DNA of 64,000 nt from Hippopus hippopus (taxonomy: Eukaryota; Mollusca; Bivalvia; Cardiida; Cardiidae), in the NCBI GenBank assembly GCA_946811185.2, contig OX328105.1:47802845-47866844 (forward strand), in the 5' to 3' direction. Positions 27,201-42,200 of this stretch are shown here, one piece after another. Numbering within the stretch: position 1 is the first letter of the stretch; each line of letters begins with the position of its first letter. The notes under the pieces were generated by a model. The model saw only the letters and a list, made by a program, of their open reading frames with translations, made no database searches and was not told the DNA's origin. The position numbers and the translations under genes were made by a program.

Positions 27201-30200
27201 ATACATGTGAAAATATTGTGGCAAAAATAGAAATTACTCACAAGGAGAACATTTTTCATTCACTTGGTGCTGTAAGAAGTCAAAGTGTGACTAGACAGCA
27301 CAGAGAGAGCTGATCATTGAAAACAGATAAGGTCTTTCAATGTACTTGTTACCGTTGTCGATGATGGTTTAGTGGGAAAGCAGCCTGTGGCTTTGGAAGA
27401 ATTTTGTTTGAAGTACTAGTCTTGAAACACTCCAGGAAAGCATGGATAGGTGTATGGGCTGGGCAATATAACTGAAATGATTATGAAAATGGTGTTAAAC
27501 ACAATACATACAAACAAACAAATGAATGCATAGATACTAATACTTCCACATGTAGGAATAAGCAACCAGGGTCATCAAAATAATTTACACAGTAATTAAC
27601 TCTTTACCAAACGACAAAATCATAGACTGGTCCAAATTGAAAGCATTTGCAGACGATAAAATAAATGTGACTGAAAAATTGAAATTTGGTTTGGGCAGGG
27701 TAGAAAACATTGTGGTAAAAGGAGAAAATGCTGGTTACCAGCATTTTCTCCTTTTCCCACAATGTTTTCAAAAAGCTTTTTTCTCAGGGTCGTTAAAAGT
27801 CGGGATCGTGTGGTAAAGGGTTAATTTACAGGTAGTCAAAAGGACACTGATATAGCAATTCTGTAGGATTTTGTTGTAGCAGTGTGTATGGTAGTTGTTT
27901 TTGTCAGGAATGCCTTGTAAAATATTTGACATTGTAAATCAAAGATCAGACTGCATGGTTTTAGGGCTAATGAATAAAGTGAGCCATGCCCTGGCAAAAG
28001 GGATTCTCATGCATCTCCCATTAGGTATGATACCAAGCAAGTCGTCACATAATTATGGATCCATAAAATCCATTTTGTCAGAAAATGGACAAGATCATGA
28101 TGTAGAATGGTCCTTTGACATGCAGAAAATTTACAAATAGCAAAAAGTTTCAATCCATGTCAGCCTGCATGGACTGTGCAGGCTGACATGGGTAGAAAAT
28201 TTCTGCAGATGCATTAAGCCCCTTTTCACAGAGCATGGCTCAAGTGTATGTTCTACAGCTCAAAGTTTGAGCCAGTGTTTCTGTCTTGAAACAAAAAAAT
28301 CTCGGACTGCAGTCAATTGATGTCTTATCCCTGATGCCTATCATGAATAAATTGTCTTTGCCTATTTGCAAGATGGAGATAAATCTTTGATGTCTGTATA
28401 AAAGACTATACTCTCGTTGAGTTCAAATCGTTCCACTTTCAGATATTTTCTTTTACAAGATAAACTTGTGATTGGTTTAAAACTTTGAGCACTACATATT
28501 AGTAAATAAATAAATGAGCCATGCTCTGTGAAAAGGGAGCTTAATGCATCTGCGAAAAGTATCGACCCATGTCAGCCTAGGCAGTCTGCGCAGGCTGACC
28601 TGGGCCGAAACTTTTCGCTATTGGTCAATTTTCTGTATATCAAAGGACCAGTCTATCTCATGGTTAAGTTGGTTTTTAAAAAAAGTGGATATTGTGGATC
28701 CATAAGTATGTAACTGCTTGCTTAGAACCATGGATCATGAAGATGCATTAAGCCCCCTTTTGCCGGAGCATGGCTCAAATATTCTTATAATATATAAGAA
28801 TATGTAAGAATAATAATCTACATCTATATAATATAAAAGAATATAATTATATCATATATGTGAGCCATGCTCTGGGTCTACACAGGCTGACCTGGGCCAA
28901 AACTTTTTGCTACTGGTCAATTTTCTGCAGCTCAAAAGACCATTGTACCTCATGATTCAGTCTGTTGTTAGACAAAATGGGTTCCATGGATTTATAATTA
29001 TGTGATGACTTTCTTGGTATGAGGCATCACGGAGATGCATTAAGCCCCCTTTTGCCAGGGCATGGCTCATATAAATGAATACAATTCTTAAAGAACTAAA
29101 TTAATATTAGTAAATAAATTAAGTTTGCACAGTGCAAATTAGTGACAGTTTTCTCTGGAATATCTCACGAAAAAGCGGGTGGTATTGATCTAAGATCAAA
29201 CTGTAAGCTTTCTAAAGTCTGAATCTTGATTTGAACTACTGATAAAATAAGATAAATGAGCTTCTGTCTGGCACAAGGGGGTTTAATGTAGCTCTGTGAT
29301 GCATTATATCATGCAAGTCATGATTATGGATCCATACAGCCCATTTTGCCCAACAACTAACTGAATCATGTGGTAGAATGTTCTTTTGAAATTCAGAAAA
29401 TTAGCCAAAAGCAAAAAGTTTTGATCCAAGTCAGCCTGCACAGTCTGTGCAGGCTAACCTGGGTCGATACTTTTTGCAGATGCACTGATCTCCCTTTTCA
29501 CAGAGCATGGCTAAAATGTCTTCTTTAAATAACACTGAAAACATTGTTAGATAAGGACATACTTCTTTTTAAGGTCTACGACCCCAAAATCATTGGTAAA
29601 TATCGTGTAACATCCATGTTTTTGTAAAGACTATTCGGCCAATCATGGCAGCTTCTGTCTTTTAGTATGAGAGTCAGGGGCTGTAGACTCACTAAGCCAT
29701 CAGTAAATATTGTGTAACATCGACTTTTTCGTAAAGGCTATTTGGCCAGTCTCGGCAGCTTCTGTCTTTTTAGCTCACCTGAGCACGAAGTGCTCAGGAT
29801 GAGCTATTGTGATCACTCACCATCTGTCGGCATCCGTTGTCCATCCGTCCGTCTGTTCACATTTTTTTGTTTACACTCTAGCATCTACAATTTTTAACCA
29901 ATCAGCACCAAACTTGGTCAAAATATATTTGACCATATGATCTCGGATGAGTTCGATTATGGGTCTAATTGGACCAGAACAACCGGGGTTATTTGCAGTT
30001 GAATTAGAAAAATTGCCATATTTGACTTTGTTTACACTCTAGCATCTACAATTATCGACCAATCAGCACCAAACTTGGTCAAAATATATATGACCATAAG
30101 ATCTCAGATGAGTTTGATAGTTGGTTTAATCGGACCAGAGTAACTGGAGTTATTTGCCCTTGAATTAGAAAAATTGCTATATTTGACTTTGTTTACACTA

Positions 30201-33200
30201 TAGCATCTACAATTTTTAACCAATCATCACCATAAGATCTCGGATGAGTTCGATTATGGGTGTAATCGGACCAGAACGACTGGAGTTAATTGCCCTTGAA
30301 TTAGAAAAATTGCTGAATTTGACTTTGTTTACACTCTAGCATCTACACTTTTTAACCAATCAGCACCAAACTTGGTCAAAATATTTATGACTATAAGATC
30401 TCGGATGTGTTTGATAGTGGGTTTAAGCGGACCAGAATGACTGGAGTTAATTGCCCTTGAATAAGAAAAATTGCCATATTTGACTTTGTTTACACTCTAG
30501 CATCTACAATTTTTAGCTCCACTGGCGGAAGGCCAGCGGGCTTATGTCATGGCCTGTTGTCCGTCGTCCGTCCGTCCGTCCGTGCGTCCGTCCGTCCGTC
30601 CGTGCGTTAACTTTTTTTTAAAACGTCTTCTTCTCTGAAACTACCCATCCAATTTTGATGAAACTTCACAGAAATGATCCTGCCATGGTCCTCTTCAGAA
30701 TTTCTTGAAAGAATTTAATTCCTTCAAAAACTCTGGTTGCCATGGCAACAAAACTGAAAAATTTTGAAAATCTTTGAAAATCTTCTTGTCTGAAACCGTA
30801 AGGCCAAGGGCTACCAAATTTGGCATGTAGCTTTATCTAGTGGACCTCTACCAAGTTTCTTCAATTTATAGCCCTGGGGTCAAAATTGGCCCCGCCCCGG
30901 GGGTTACAAGTTATACATGGGCTTATTTAGGGAGAACTTTAAAATTCCTTTTCTACCTAGCCATAGGGCCTAGAGCTACCAAATTTGGCATGTAGCTTTA
31001 TCTAGTGGACCTCTGCCAAGATTGTTCAAATTATAGCCCTGGGGTCAAATTAGGCCCTGCCCGGGGGTAACAAGTTTTACATGGGCTTATATAACAAGTT
31101 TTACATGGGCTTATATAGGGAGAACTTTAAAATTCTTCTTTGACCTAGCCATGGGGCCTAGGGCGACCAAATTTGGCATGTAGCTTTATCTAGTGGACCT
31201 GTACCAAGGGTGTCCAAATTATAGCCGAGGGTCAAATTTGACTTCGCTCCGGGGGGTAACATGTTTTACATGGGCGGGCTTATATAGGAAAATCTTTCGC
31301 ATCTAGCTATAAGGGCTAGGGCTATCAAATTTTGCATTTAGCTTTATCTAGGGGGTCTCTATCAAGGGTGCCCAAATTATAGCCCAGGGGGTCAAATGTA
31401 GCCCCACCCCAGGGGGTCACAAGTTCTACATGGTCTTATATAAGGAAACTTTAATAATCTACTTGTACATAGCCATATTTAGGCCTAGGGCTACCAAATT
31501 TTGCATGTAACTTTATATAATGGGCCTCTACCAAGAGGGCCCAAATTTTAACTTTGGGGGTCAAGTTTGACTCCACACCAGGGGTCACAAGTTTTACATT
31601 GGCTTTTGTAGTGAAAACTTGATAAACCTGTGTCATGGATCACATATTTTACAGGGCCTTTTATTCAGCAAACTTGTTTTACATGACTTTTTATTGGGCA
31701 AGATTAAAAAATCTTTTTGTTTATAACCACACATTCTAGTTTCATATTGTAGGTCTGGGGTCAAAATTGCCTTCATTCCAGGGATCGCAAGTTTAACATG
31801 GGCTTCAAAATATTGTCACTTCAATTTAAACATGAATCAAGGGAAATAACTCTTTTTATGAAAGATAAAGTTCATTACTATTTACCTCCCTTGATTATCA
31901 AGCTGCAGTGATACATGATTGGTGCTAGACAAGTTTTTTAGCTCCACTGGCCGAAGGCCAGCAGGCTTATGTTATGGCCCGTTGTCCGTTGTGCGTCCAT
32001 CCGTATGTTAACTTTTTAGCTCACTTGAGCACAACGTGCTCAAGGGGAGCTTTTAGGATCACCTGGTGTCCGTCGTGCGTCGTGTGTCGTCAACAATTCT
32101 TTAAACATCAACTCCTCCTAAACCACTGGGCGGATTTGGACCAAACTTGGCTGGAATGTTCCTTGGAAGGTCCTCTTTAAAAACTGTTCACAGAATTTGA
32201 TTCCATCAAAAACTCTGGTTGCCATTGCAACCAAATGGAATTTTTTAGGGAATTCTTTAAAAATCTTCTCCTCTGAAACCACGGGTCAGATTTTGAAATA
32301 ATTTCACAGATATGCTCCTTGGGTGACCCTTTTTAAAAATTGTTCGTAAAATTTTGATCCGTCAAAAAATGTGGCTCTGGTGAATGGGGGCTTCTTGCAC
32401 CATATAGAAATGAAGGAATTCTTCAAAATTCTTCTTCTCTGAAACCGCTGGTCAGATTTAGAAATAATTTCACAGGATTGTTCCTTGGATGACCCTTTTC
32501 AAAAACTGTTCGTAAAATTTTGATCCATCAAAAAACGTGGCTCTGGTGAATGGGGGCTTCTTGCACTATACAGAAATGAAGGAATTCTTTAAAAATCTTC
32601 TCCTCTGAAACAGCAGGTCAGATTTTGAAATAATTTCACAGGATTGTTGCTTGGGTGACCTTTTTCAAAAATTGTTCGTAAAATTTTGATCCGTCAAAAA
32701 ATGTGGCTCTGGTGAATGGGGGCTACTTGCACTATATGGAAATTTAGAAATTCTTAAAAATTCTTCTTCTCTGAAACGACTGGTCAGAATTTTACTTAAT
32801 AGCCAGTGGAGCGATACAGGGCCATCATGGCCCTCTTGTTAAGCAATCATTACCAGACTTGGTCAAAATATATATGACTATAAGATCTCGGATGAGTTTG
32901 ATTATGGGCCTTATCGGATCAGAACAACTGGAGTTATTTGCCCTTGAATTAGAAAAATTGCTGTATATGACTTTGTTTACACTCTAGCATCTACGATTTT
33001 TAAACAATCAGCACCTAACTTGGTCAAAATATATATGACCATAAGATCTAGGATAAGTTCGAGAACAACTGGAGTTCTTTGCCCTTGAATTAGAAAGTTC
33101 TTTAGAATAGTTCTTTGTCCGGAGCATAACTTTTTCATCTACAGTCCAATTGACTTGAAACTTGCCACTTGTGTTTGTGCCACTTGTGCCACTTGTGTTT

Positions 33201-36200
33201 GTTGCAATAATACGGAGTGCAGTGCAAAAGAACCATAATTCTACCTTATTTGTTGCAATATTTGGTAGTGCATTGCGCAAGAATTTTAACTCTACCTTGT
33301 GCTGTCTTTGAGTTATTTTCCTTTGATCGCATTTTTTCAGCACTTAGTGCTTCATCTCTAGTCAGGACGACTTCAAACTTGGCATGCATGTTTGTTGCAA
33401 TATTACAGAGTACAGTGCGCAAGAACAATAACACTACCTAGTGTGAATTTTGAGTAATTCCACTTTGATCTTCATTTTTACAGTATTTCTTGCTTGTCTG
33501 GAACGGAACTTTGTCACCTCAAATCAAATTGACTTGAGACTTGGTAGACATGTTTGTTGCATTACCCGCCCTTTGCATTTATTATACCTCCTCGACAACT
33601 GGCGGTGGGATGGGCGTATCTTGCGACAATTTGCCGCTCTTGCTTCATTACCATTTGGCCTTGAACCTCGATATTTGGTATTTATCTTCATTGTAGACCT
33701 TTACTGCTTAGTACTCAGGTGAGCGATATAGGACCATCATGGTCCTCTTGTAATATGAGACTTAGGGGCAGCCGACCTTAAAACTGTTTTTGCTTCACAA
33801 TGTTTCAAAAAATAAACAATGTATGATCACAAGACATAAAAACCCAAATTTCTGTTGTGAAAGTTTACGTGCTAATCACATGTTCAGATTAGCAGAAATG
33901 CCAATGAAATTATTTTCTAGGCTGATAAGCTATTTTACCCTTTACTTTACCACACAATACTGAATTTTAACAACCCTGAAATAGAAAGCTTTTGAAAACA
34001 TTTTGGGAAAAAATGAAAATGCTGGTAATTAGCATTTTCTTCTTTTCCCACAATGGTTTCTACCCTTCCAAAACACATTAGAATTTTAAAGTCACATATA
34101 TTTTATTGTCTTTGATTGCATCAAATTTTGACAAGTCTAAATGTTGTCTTGTGGTAAGAGATAACATAATGAATAATTTTCTTGCTGATCGATTCCTTTG
34201 AACCTGTTTTATCGGTTCAAACCTCTTTCAGTGTAGGCTCAGTTGCAATTTTCTTTCCAGTTTATGCATCAAGCTGTCAACCCTTTACCACAAAATGCAG
34301 AGTTTTAACAACCTTGAGAAAGAAAGCTTTTTGAAAACATTGTGTGAAAAGGAGAAAATGCTGGTAACCAGCATTTTCTCCACTTCCCAAAATCTTTTCT
34401 ACCTCTTCAATCCTTTACCATATAATCTGCTCTTTTAACGACCCAGAGGAAGAAAGCTTTTGAAAACACTGATGGAAAAGGAGAAAATGCTGATTCGGTT
34501 ACCAGCATTTTCTTCTTTTCCCACAACATCGCTACCCGTCTAAAAATAAATTTCAATTTTTGAGTCTCGTTTATTTTGTAGTCTGCAAATGCTTTGAATT
34601 TGGACTTGTCTAAATTTTTGTCATTTGGTTAAGATTTAATGACAAATACTATAATTTAAAAAAACATTTAAATTGTTGTCTGTAAATTCCTTCAATATAG
34701 ACAAGTCTAAGATTTTGCAGTGTTGTAAAGGGTTATATTGTTTTTCATCCTTTATGCACATCAAGGAAAGGTTTAGCAAAGGAATTGATAGTCACCAGCT
34801 AAAACCATGAATTATTTGATATCTTCCAACTGAAGGCAATTTTCTATAGATTCGTAAAGATTTTATCTCACAATTTCCTTTCTATGGTTCTCTTTAAAAT
34901 GTCAGACAGTACTTGAAGTCTATAAAATCCATGACAACCCTTGTAAGATAAGTTCCTTTTGCAAATACTTGCCTTTGCTGCCAAAGCAGTTTAAACCTTA
35001 ACTCTTTACCAAGCAACAAAATTTTAGACTAGTCCAAATTGAAATCATTTACAGACGACAAAATAAATGTGACTCAAACTTTGACATTTCTTGTGGCCAA
35101 GTTAGAAAACATTGTGAGAAAAGGAGAAAATGCTGGTTACCAGCATTTTCTCCTTTTCCTACAATGTTTTCGAAAGGCTTTTTCTCAGGGTCATTAAAAG
35201 TCGGGATTGTGTGGCAAAGGTTAAACTGCTAGATAAATGAAACAAAATTTCCATTCAATGATAAAACCCCAAATATTGTACTTAAAAAGTTGATTTCATC
35301 AGAAAGAAAAAAAAGGTTGATTTCACCAGAAAGAAAAAAAAGTTCATCAGACAGTGTTGATCAAAGATCAGACTGCATGTTTTGTGCAGTCTGATCTTGA
35401 TCTTCACTGTCCGCTAAAGGTCCTTGCGTCATATTAAGTAGCCTAAGGTTTAAGATCCGTCTGCACAGAATGTTCATTCTAGCCTTTGATCTAAACTGTC
35501 TGCTTTGATAATACTTATCAGATAAAAGCGACTTTGAAAATGCATTTATTTGGGTCTTATTATAGACTAAAAATGTCCGCTGGGTTTACTTTGATCTCTT
35601 AGGGTTAAATATTTAGAATGCCTTACAAAAATATTTTAGTATGCTCTTTGCAGTCAGAGGTCTATATATTGTAGGATTTTGGATCAGATTTCTGAAATGT
35701 ATAGTTTTGCCAATGTTTGATAGGTTTAGATAATTAGAGTCTATATCCACCAACCATTCTTTACAATATTCCTAGTCTTTTTCTGAAGAATTTTCTGAAT
35801 TTGAAAGTAACACAACCTCTGATTGGCTAAACCAAATGGTTTAGCCAATCAGAAATTGCCTTACTTTACAAACCTAGAATGAGACAGAATGAAATTAAGA
35901 ATGGCTGGTGAACAGGGACGTAGGTCAGACAAGCTTGCCCCATATTTTTTTCACTGGTACATAGTGGGCAAAAGCTGAAGTTGAGGCTTTCCTCTCACAT
36001 TTCAGATGCCTCAGTTTGGTATCTGCAGCATGCGTTCAGTTCTATCACTCTTTGTCAGACAAGATGATTTTAGCCAGGTGCATATGAGCTGCACTCTGGA
36101 AAAACAGAGCTTAATGCATCTCTGTGATGCATTATACCAAGCAAGTCATCACATAATTATGGCATAAAGCCCATTTTTGTCTAACAACCAACCTGTTTCG

Positions 36201-39200
36201 TTGGGAACACTGGTCCTTTGACATGCAGAAAATGAACCAAAAGCATAAAGTTTCTACCCAAATAAATATGTGCAGACTGCGCAAGCTGACCTGGGTTGAT
36301 AGTTTTTGCAGATACCCTCTTTTCACAGAGCATGACTCGTATTGAATTCTTTTGCAGAGACAAATGTAGTATGGCCAAAATGGTGTTTTGTCTTTGGAAG
36401 GGTAGAAAACATTGTCGGATAAGGAGAAAATGCTGGTTACCAGCATTTTCACATTTCACTACAATGTTTTTGAAAGGCTGTCTTTCTCAGGGTCTTTAAA
36501 ACTCAGGATTGTGTTGTAAAGGGTTAAGCTACTTTTACAATAAAGGATGAAACCCACATACTCATAGTTACTTTGTATAGGCTGTCATTTTGTCTTTGTA
36601 TAGGCTGTCATTTTATTAACCACTGATATTATGCACCATATTTATAGGAAAAGCTTCTGTATTTCACTCCCACATTGTCTTAAAATGTTCCTGAATGTAG
36701 TATTGGAAGAGATACATTTAATTTTTGCATTTCGAAAAGAAAAGCAAGTTTTTTTTTATTTCTTTCAGGTTACCTGGCAACCAAAATAGGTGGGAAGCAT
36801 TTGTTTGGTGGTGGAGTGTTTCTCACTGCATTCTTCACACTGTTGACACCCTCCTGTGCTCGTATGAATGTATATACACTTGTTGCTGTAAGGGTACTGA
36901 TGGGGCTGTTTGAGGTAAGGTACAGGGTTTTTCTCCCGACCTGTATTAACCCTTTACCACACAATGCCGACTTTTAACACCTCTAAGAAAGAAGCCTTTT
37001 GAAAACATTGTGGAAAAAGTAGAAAATGCTGGTAACCAGCATTTTCTACTTTTTCCACAATGTTTTCTACCCTATCAAAGAAAAATTGCATTATTTGAGC
37101 CACAATGAAATTGTCGTCTGCAAATGCTTCCAATTTAGACAAGGCTAAAATTTTGTCGTCTGGTAAAGGGTTAAGATAGAGAACTGGCCTAAAAGACCCT
37201 ACCCCATGACGTTACAGGTATACTGGAATCAGATTGTCCATCCATCCATCCATCCACACCCATAGACACAAGGAAGTAAAATATCTTTTTTTGAATAATC
37301 GTATGTAAATCATTTTGACAAGCAAATGCTCTTTTCCTCTCAATGTATCCAGAAGTTATCATCTTACGGGTCCTAAAAAGTAATATTTGTATAGTAATAG
37401 ATCAAGCCCACTTGGTAAACCTTGGGTAATGAGTTGATCAAAGCCCTCTGCTGTTTTACAGATGGTGATATGCACCTGCACCATATTTCCACAGAAATAG
37501 ACCACTTTATTGTTCCTAAAACCACTATACTCCACTAACAAAAAGAAAAGATGTGTCATTATTTTCTATAGAAATCTTTCTTAGTACATTTCGGTGACAA
37601 ACAGTTCATTTGTTCATTTTTTCAAACCGTTAATAAGGCTTTCATTAAGTGGAATGTTTTATGACATTACAATTTGATGGAAGGCATAGAAAGCCTATTT
37701 AACTCTTTACTAAACAATCCAGAGTTTTAAGGTCTACTGCCCCTAACTCTCATATTAAAAGACTGAAGCTGCCGAGATTGGCTGAATAGCCTTTACGAAA
37801 ACGTTGATGTTACGCGATATATACCAATGAGTTAGTGAGTCTACGGCCCCTAACTCTCATATTAAAAGATGGAAGCTCCCAAGATAGGCTGAATAGCCTT
37901 TACGAAAACGTTGATGTTTATGGATGACTTAGAGGCCGTAGACCTTAATGACCTTTGGGAAGAAGAAATGAAAACATTGTTGGAAATTTCATGTTTTGAG
38001 TTACATTTTAGTTTTTGCAAATGCTTTGAATTTAGACAAGTCTAAAATTGTTTTGTTTGGTGAAGTGTTAAACAGGGATTCTGCTTGTGCAGAGGATTCA
38101 TTGACCATAATCAATTACACACACAGTATTTAATGCATTAGGACCTATCAGATACACACAGTGTTTAATGCATTAGGATCTATCAGACATTATTATTGTT
38201 AATATCATTTATTGCTGGATCAAGAAGTTGCAATACAGCACATTACAAAGGTGTTCATTGACCCATTCATTGTGTTTCTTTGATGGATTCCAGTATTTCA
38301 TCCGCATCTCATGATACATACGGTATGCAGTATATCCAAGTTGTTCTTAGGCATCAGATATGGATGTTTTGAAGCCAGTGGTCAACAGTATTGCATATCT
38401 CATAGTATTCTCTTGTTATCAAATACATGTAGACCTTTAGATGTTTGGAAGACAGTGATATAGGCCTTTATGGAAACTTGGTTACTTCCTTTCGAAGATT
38501 ACCTCCCTTGTGGAAATCCCCATTTCCGGTGACTACAATCATAACAATCATAATGGCTTGGCACATGATGATTGTGCTACTTTGTGCTTGAAGAGAACAT
38601 TTCGATAAAAAAATCGGAATAGATCTATCTGTATATACGAGGGCTGTTCGACATGTAATGTGTATTGTACCACAGCGCGATAACGCTTTCAACGATTTCG
38701 TGGATAATGATACGCTTGAATAGCTCTATTCAATACCTTTCCAACGATATAAACACGAGCCTTTAGCTCCACATAGTTTTAAACTTATAGTCATTTCATT
38801 AGAGCTAGTCGTTGACCACTGTTGTAAAAATGGTTGGGAAACGGATTAAGAATATTGAAGAAATTAGAGCTTATATAAAAGTTTGCACAAAACTCGGTCA
38901 TTCGGTAATGCAGATTTTGACTGAATTGGGGGAAGTTTATGGGTCTGATAAGGTATCTTATGAGACAGTTCGTAGGTGGAGAAAGAAATTTCTGACTGGC
39001 ACAGAGTCCGTCAAAGATGCATCAAAATCTGGCCGACCTGTGACTGTAACAGGCAAGGCAGATGTCTCAAAAGTCAGGGAAATAATTGAAAGTGATGGCA
39101 GATACACGATTCATGATATTGCCAACGCTGTTGGCATATCACTATTGAGGGTGCATTTCATTTAGAAGCGTATTTTGAAAGTACGAAATATTTCTGCCAG

Positions 39201-42200
39201 ATGGATACCGCATATATTGACAGATGACCAAAAACGGGTACGAGTACAAACTGCTAAGCAATTGCTCAAAATGTTTCCCAAATTCAATCAAAGACAATTT
39301 GCAAACATGGTTACTGGTGACGAAACATGGGTTCACTGTTTCAAACCAGTAAGAAAAATTGGAAACAAAATATGGCTAACTAAACACGGTAGAAGGCCTG
39401 TAGTTGCCAAAAGAAGCATAAGCACAAAGAAGGTTCTTTATTGCATATTCTTCTCATGAGATGGTATAGCCGTACAAATTCCGGTGCCGAAGGGCAAAAT
39501 TGTTACAGGTCGGTATTACCGAGATGTTATACTGAAAAAGCTCAAGAAATATTATCTTAAACGACGCCCTGTGTCAGGATTTAGGCATGTTTGTCTACTT
39601 CATGATAATGCTCCATCACATACATCTGAGCTTGTGAAGCAATTTTTGAAGTCGGAGAAGGTTACTGTCTTGCCACACCCACCATACTCTCCAGATCAAG
39701 CCCCATGAGACTTTTTCCTTTTTCCAAAACTTAAAAAGTCCTTATCTGGTCTTCGTTACAAGTCCCGACAAGCCCTTGGCTCAGCCATCAGTCAGTGCCT
39801 CAGAGGTCTACCTAAATCAGCGTACCGTGGCGTATTTCAGAAATGGATTCAGAGATTGAAATTATGTATTTCAAACCGCGGAGAATATTTTGAAGGGATG
39901 TAATGTTCATTTCACTATTTGAGTTGAATGCTTTTGAGATATCGTACAATACACATTACATATTGAACAACCCTCGTAAATATTTGTATACAGATATTCG
40001 GATTTTTATCGAAATGTTGTCTTTAAACACAAAGTATCATCTGCCGAGTCCCTGTGATAACAATGGCCGAACAAAAAAAAAAAATAATTCGTGATTTTCG
40101 TCATCCAGTTAACTTTCCAAAATCGCAATACCTCGCTCCTAAAAATTATTACTCGGAGATAAGTAACACGTCTGACCTGCTGCTCTGTATTGCACGCTGT
40201 TGGCAAACGTCACGGATTTGCTCAATTAAATTTTGTTGAATTTCTCGGACAATGGTGAAAAAGACGCCTATACTTGTTGCAGTTAAGATAACGTCATTTA
40301 TATGCCAAAAAATCTGCAGTGTTGGTAGTTGCATCAACTATCACTTTCAAAAGACACAAAAAATGTTATTACTGACCAAAACGAAGCCCCGCGATAGAAA
40401 TAACAGATTTATCGCAGACTTCCTCTGTTTTACCATGGATCATAAAGTATATGATACCTGGTTTTATAGGACAAGGAATTAAAAAAGAAAACAAAAACAA
40501 AAAAAAAAAAAAAAAAAACGACAAATTCCGACATGCAGTTAAAACAGTGAACTATAACATTGCATATGAGAACAGAATGTGTTCGGACAGGAAACATACA
40601 TCATTTGGCGTCGAATTTAAAATGGATTTACCCTCTGTAACATTTTTTTTAATAATTCCAAATCCTATATTTACAAATGATCAATGTAAGATTGAAAAGG
40701 AACGAGACTTTAATATGACACGTCTGTGTTAATCTGCGCCAAGCATGTGTGTGGAAACACTTCTGTAAGTCACCCACTTTGTCCGTGAAATACCGAGATC
40801 AAAGAACACCTAGCTAATCCTTTACCAGCTTCTCAACGAAAGCAACTAAGGAACATATTTCGCCACTCATAATGAACCTGGAATTACCTTTTTTTGGAGG
40901 AGGAATGGAAGGTTTGAAATTTGAATTGCCCTTGTTGTAAGTCATATATTTGGTAGTTCAAACAGGAGGATGACAAAAAAACATTTAGACATTTTTATTT
41001 ATTTATTTATTTTTTTTAGGGGGGGGTGTTATGGATTTTTTTAAAATAAATATAAACTATATGGGGTTTTAGATTTAAATAAACGGACTATCCATTTCTC
41101 TTTTTTAGAATACAAAATATTATCACCTTCAACATTTTATATAAATAAATCGAACTAATGATCCCAGTGTTTCAAACCATATACGTTACTGACTTAGCTA
41201 CCGGGTTCGGTAAATGGCAAAACTTTGAACAAGTCCAAATCCAAAGCATTTGAAGCCGACAGGTTAAACGTGGATCAAATGGTGGTAATTGCCTTTGAAA
41301 AAGTGGAAAATATTGCGGGGAATGAGGAAATGCTGGTTACAAACATTTCCTCCTTTTCAAATATTTTTCAAGACGCCTTTTTTCCCAGGGTCGTTAAAAC
41401 TCCGGATTGTTTGGTTGGTAGAAGGGTAATAAGTGTCTCTAAAGAGGCAGGAACAGTCCATTTACCAAAATTACAGCACTCCATGCATACCTTGAATTGT
41501 CAAGAAAATCCTGATCTCAAAAAATTATCATGTTCCTTCAGACAAATATCATAACTAGTCTAGATTATGAACATAACAAATGAAGCTTTAGTTCAAATTT
41601 TAAATCTTCCAGTCTCCCTTCACAAAATACTTATATTCCATCATTTTTTTGAGTTAAAACATACGTCAAAATTATTCTTCATTTAAATGTGTGAAGGGTT
41701 AATTCGGTGTGTTCCTGTGATCACGGTATCGCACTGCCGGGTGGGCGACCGAAGAGCCGTAACGTACAAATTAACGCACACATGTCACATTAACCCTTTA
41801 CCAAACGACAAAATTTTAAGCTAGTGTAAACTGAATGCGTTTACCAACAATGAGGTACTGTTGCTCGAATGATAGATTTTTATTTCTTTGAAAAGGTAGA
41901 AACATTGTGGGAAAGGGAGAAAAGTGTGTTCACCAGCATTTTTCTTTTCCCCTTTTAATTCCGAAAACCATCTTCCTCGGGATTGTTAAATCCCGGGGAT
42001 TGTTTGGTAAAGGATGAAACAGACTCTTCTTAACTGTTTTTGATCTCAATTCACCCTTATGTTGTTCATTTGTGGATAGATTTGAAATTTAACACAAGTT
42101 ACAGGGGGTAAGTTCATTCTTAGTCTCTACTTCCATATATTGCTTCCGTGCTTGTGTAGTCCTAGGAAATAGAAGTTGCGCTTGTGCGCATGCGTAATCG

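Larger units (their letters stand above)
29573..33777. mobile_element. TTAA MITE (GGTCTAC ends) split by a HINE nest
   Basis: Left part 29573-29771 and right end 33752-33777 belong to one element, flanked by TTAA at 29569 and 33778. The join is supported by the intact relative at 37731-37944, whose reverse complement reads 'cagcttcagtcttttaatatgagag' across the site where the HINE-A element (29772-33751) now lies. Confidence 0.75.

Noticed and set aside
38812..38830. Mariner transposase start at 38812 (and 54311)
   Set aside because: That codon is TTG. The first ATG in frame is at 38830 (54329 in copy 2), the normal start for an animal element.
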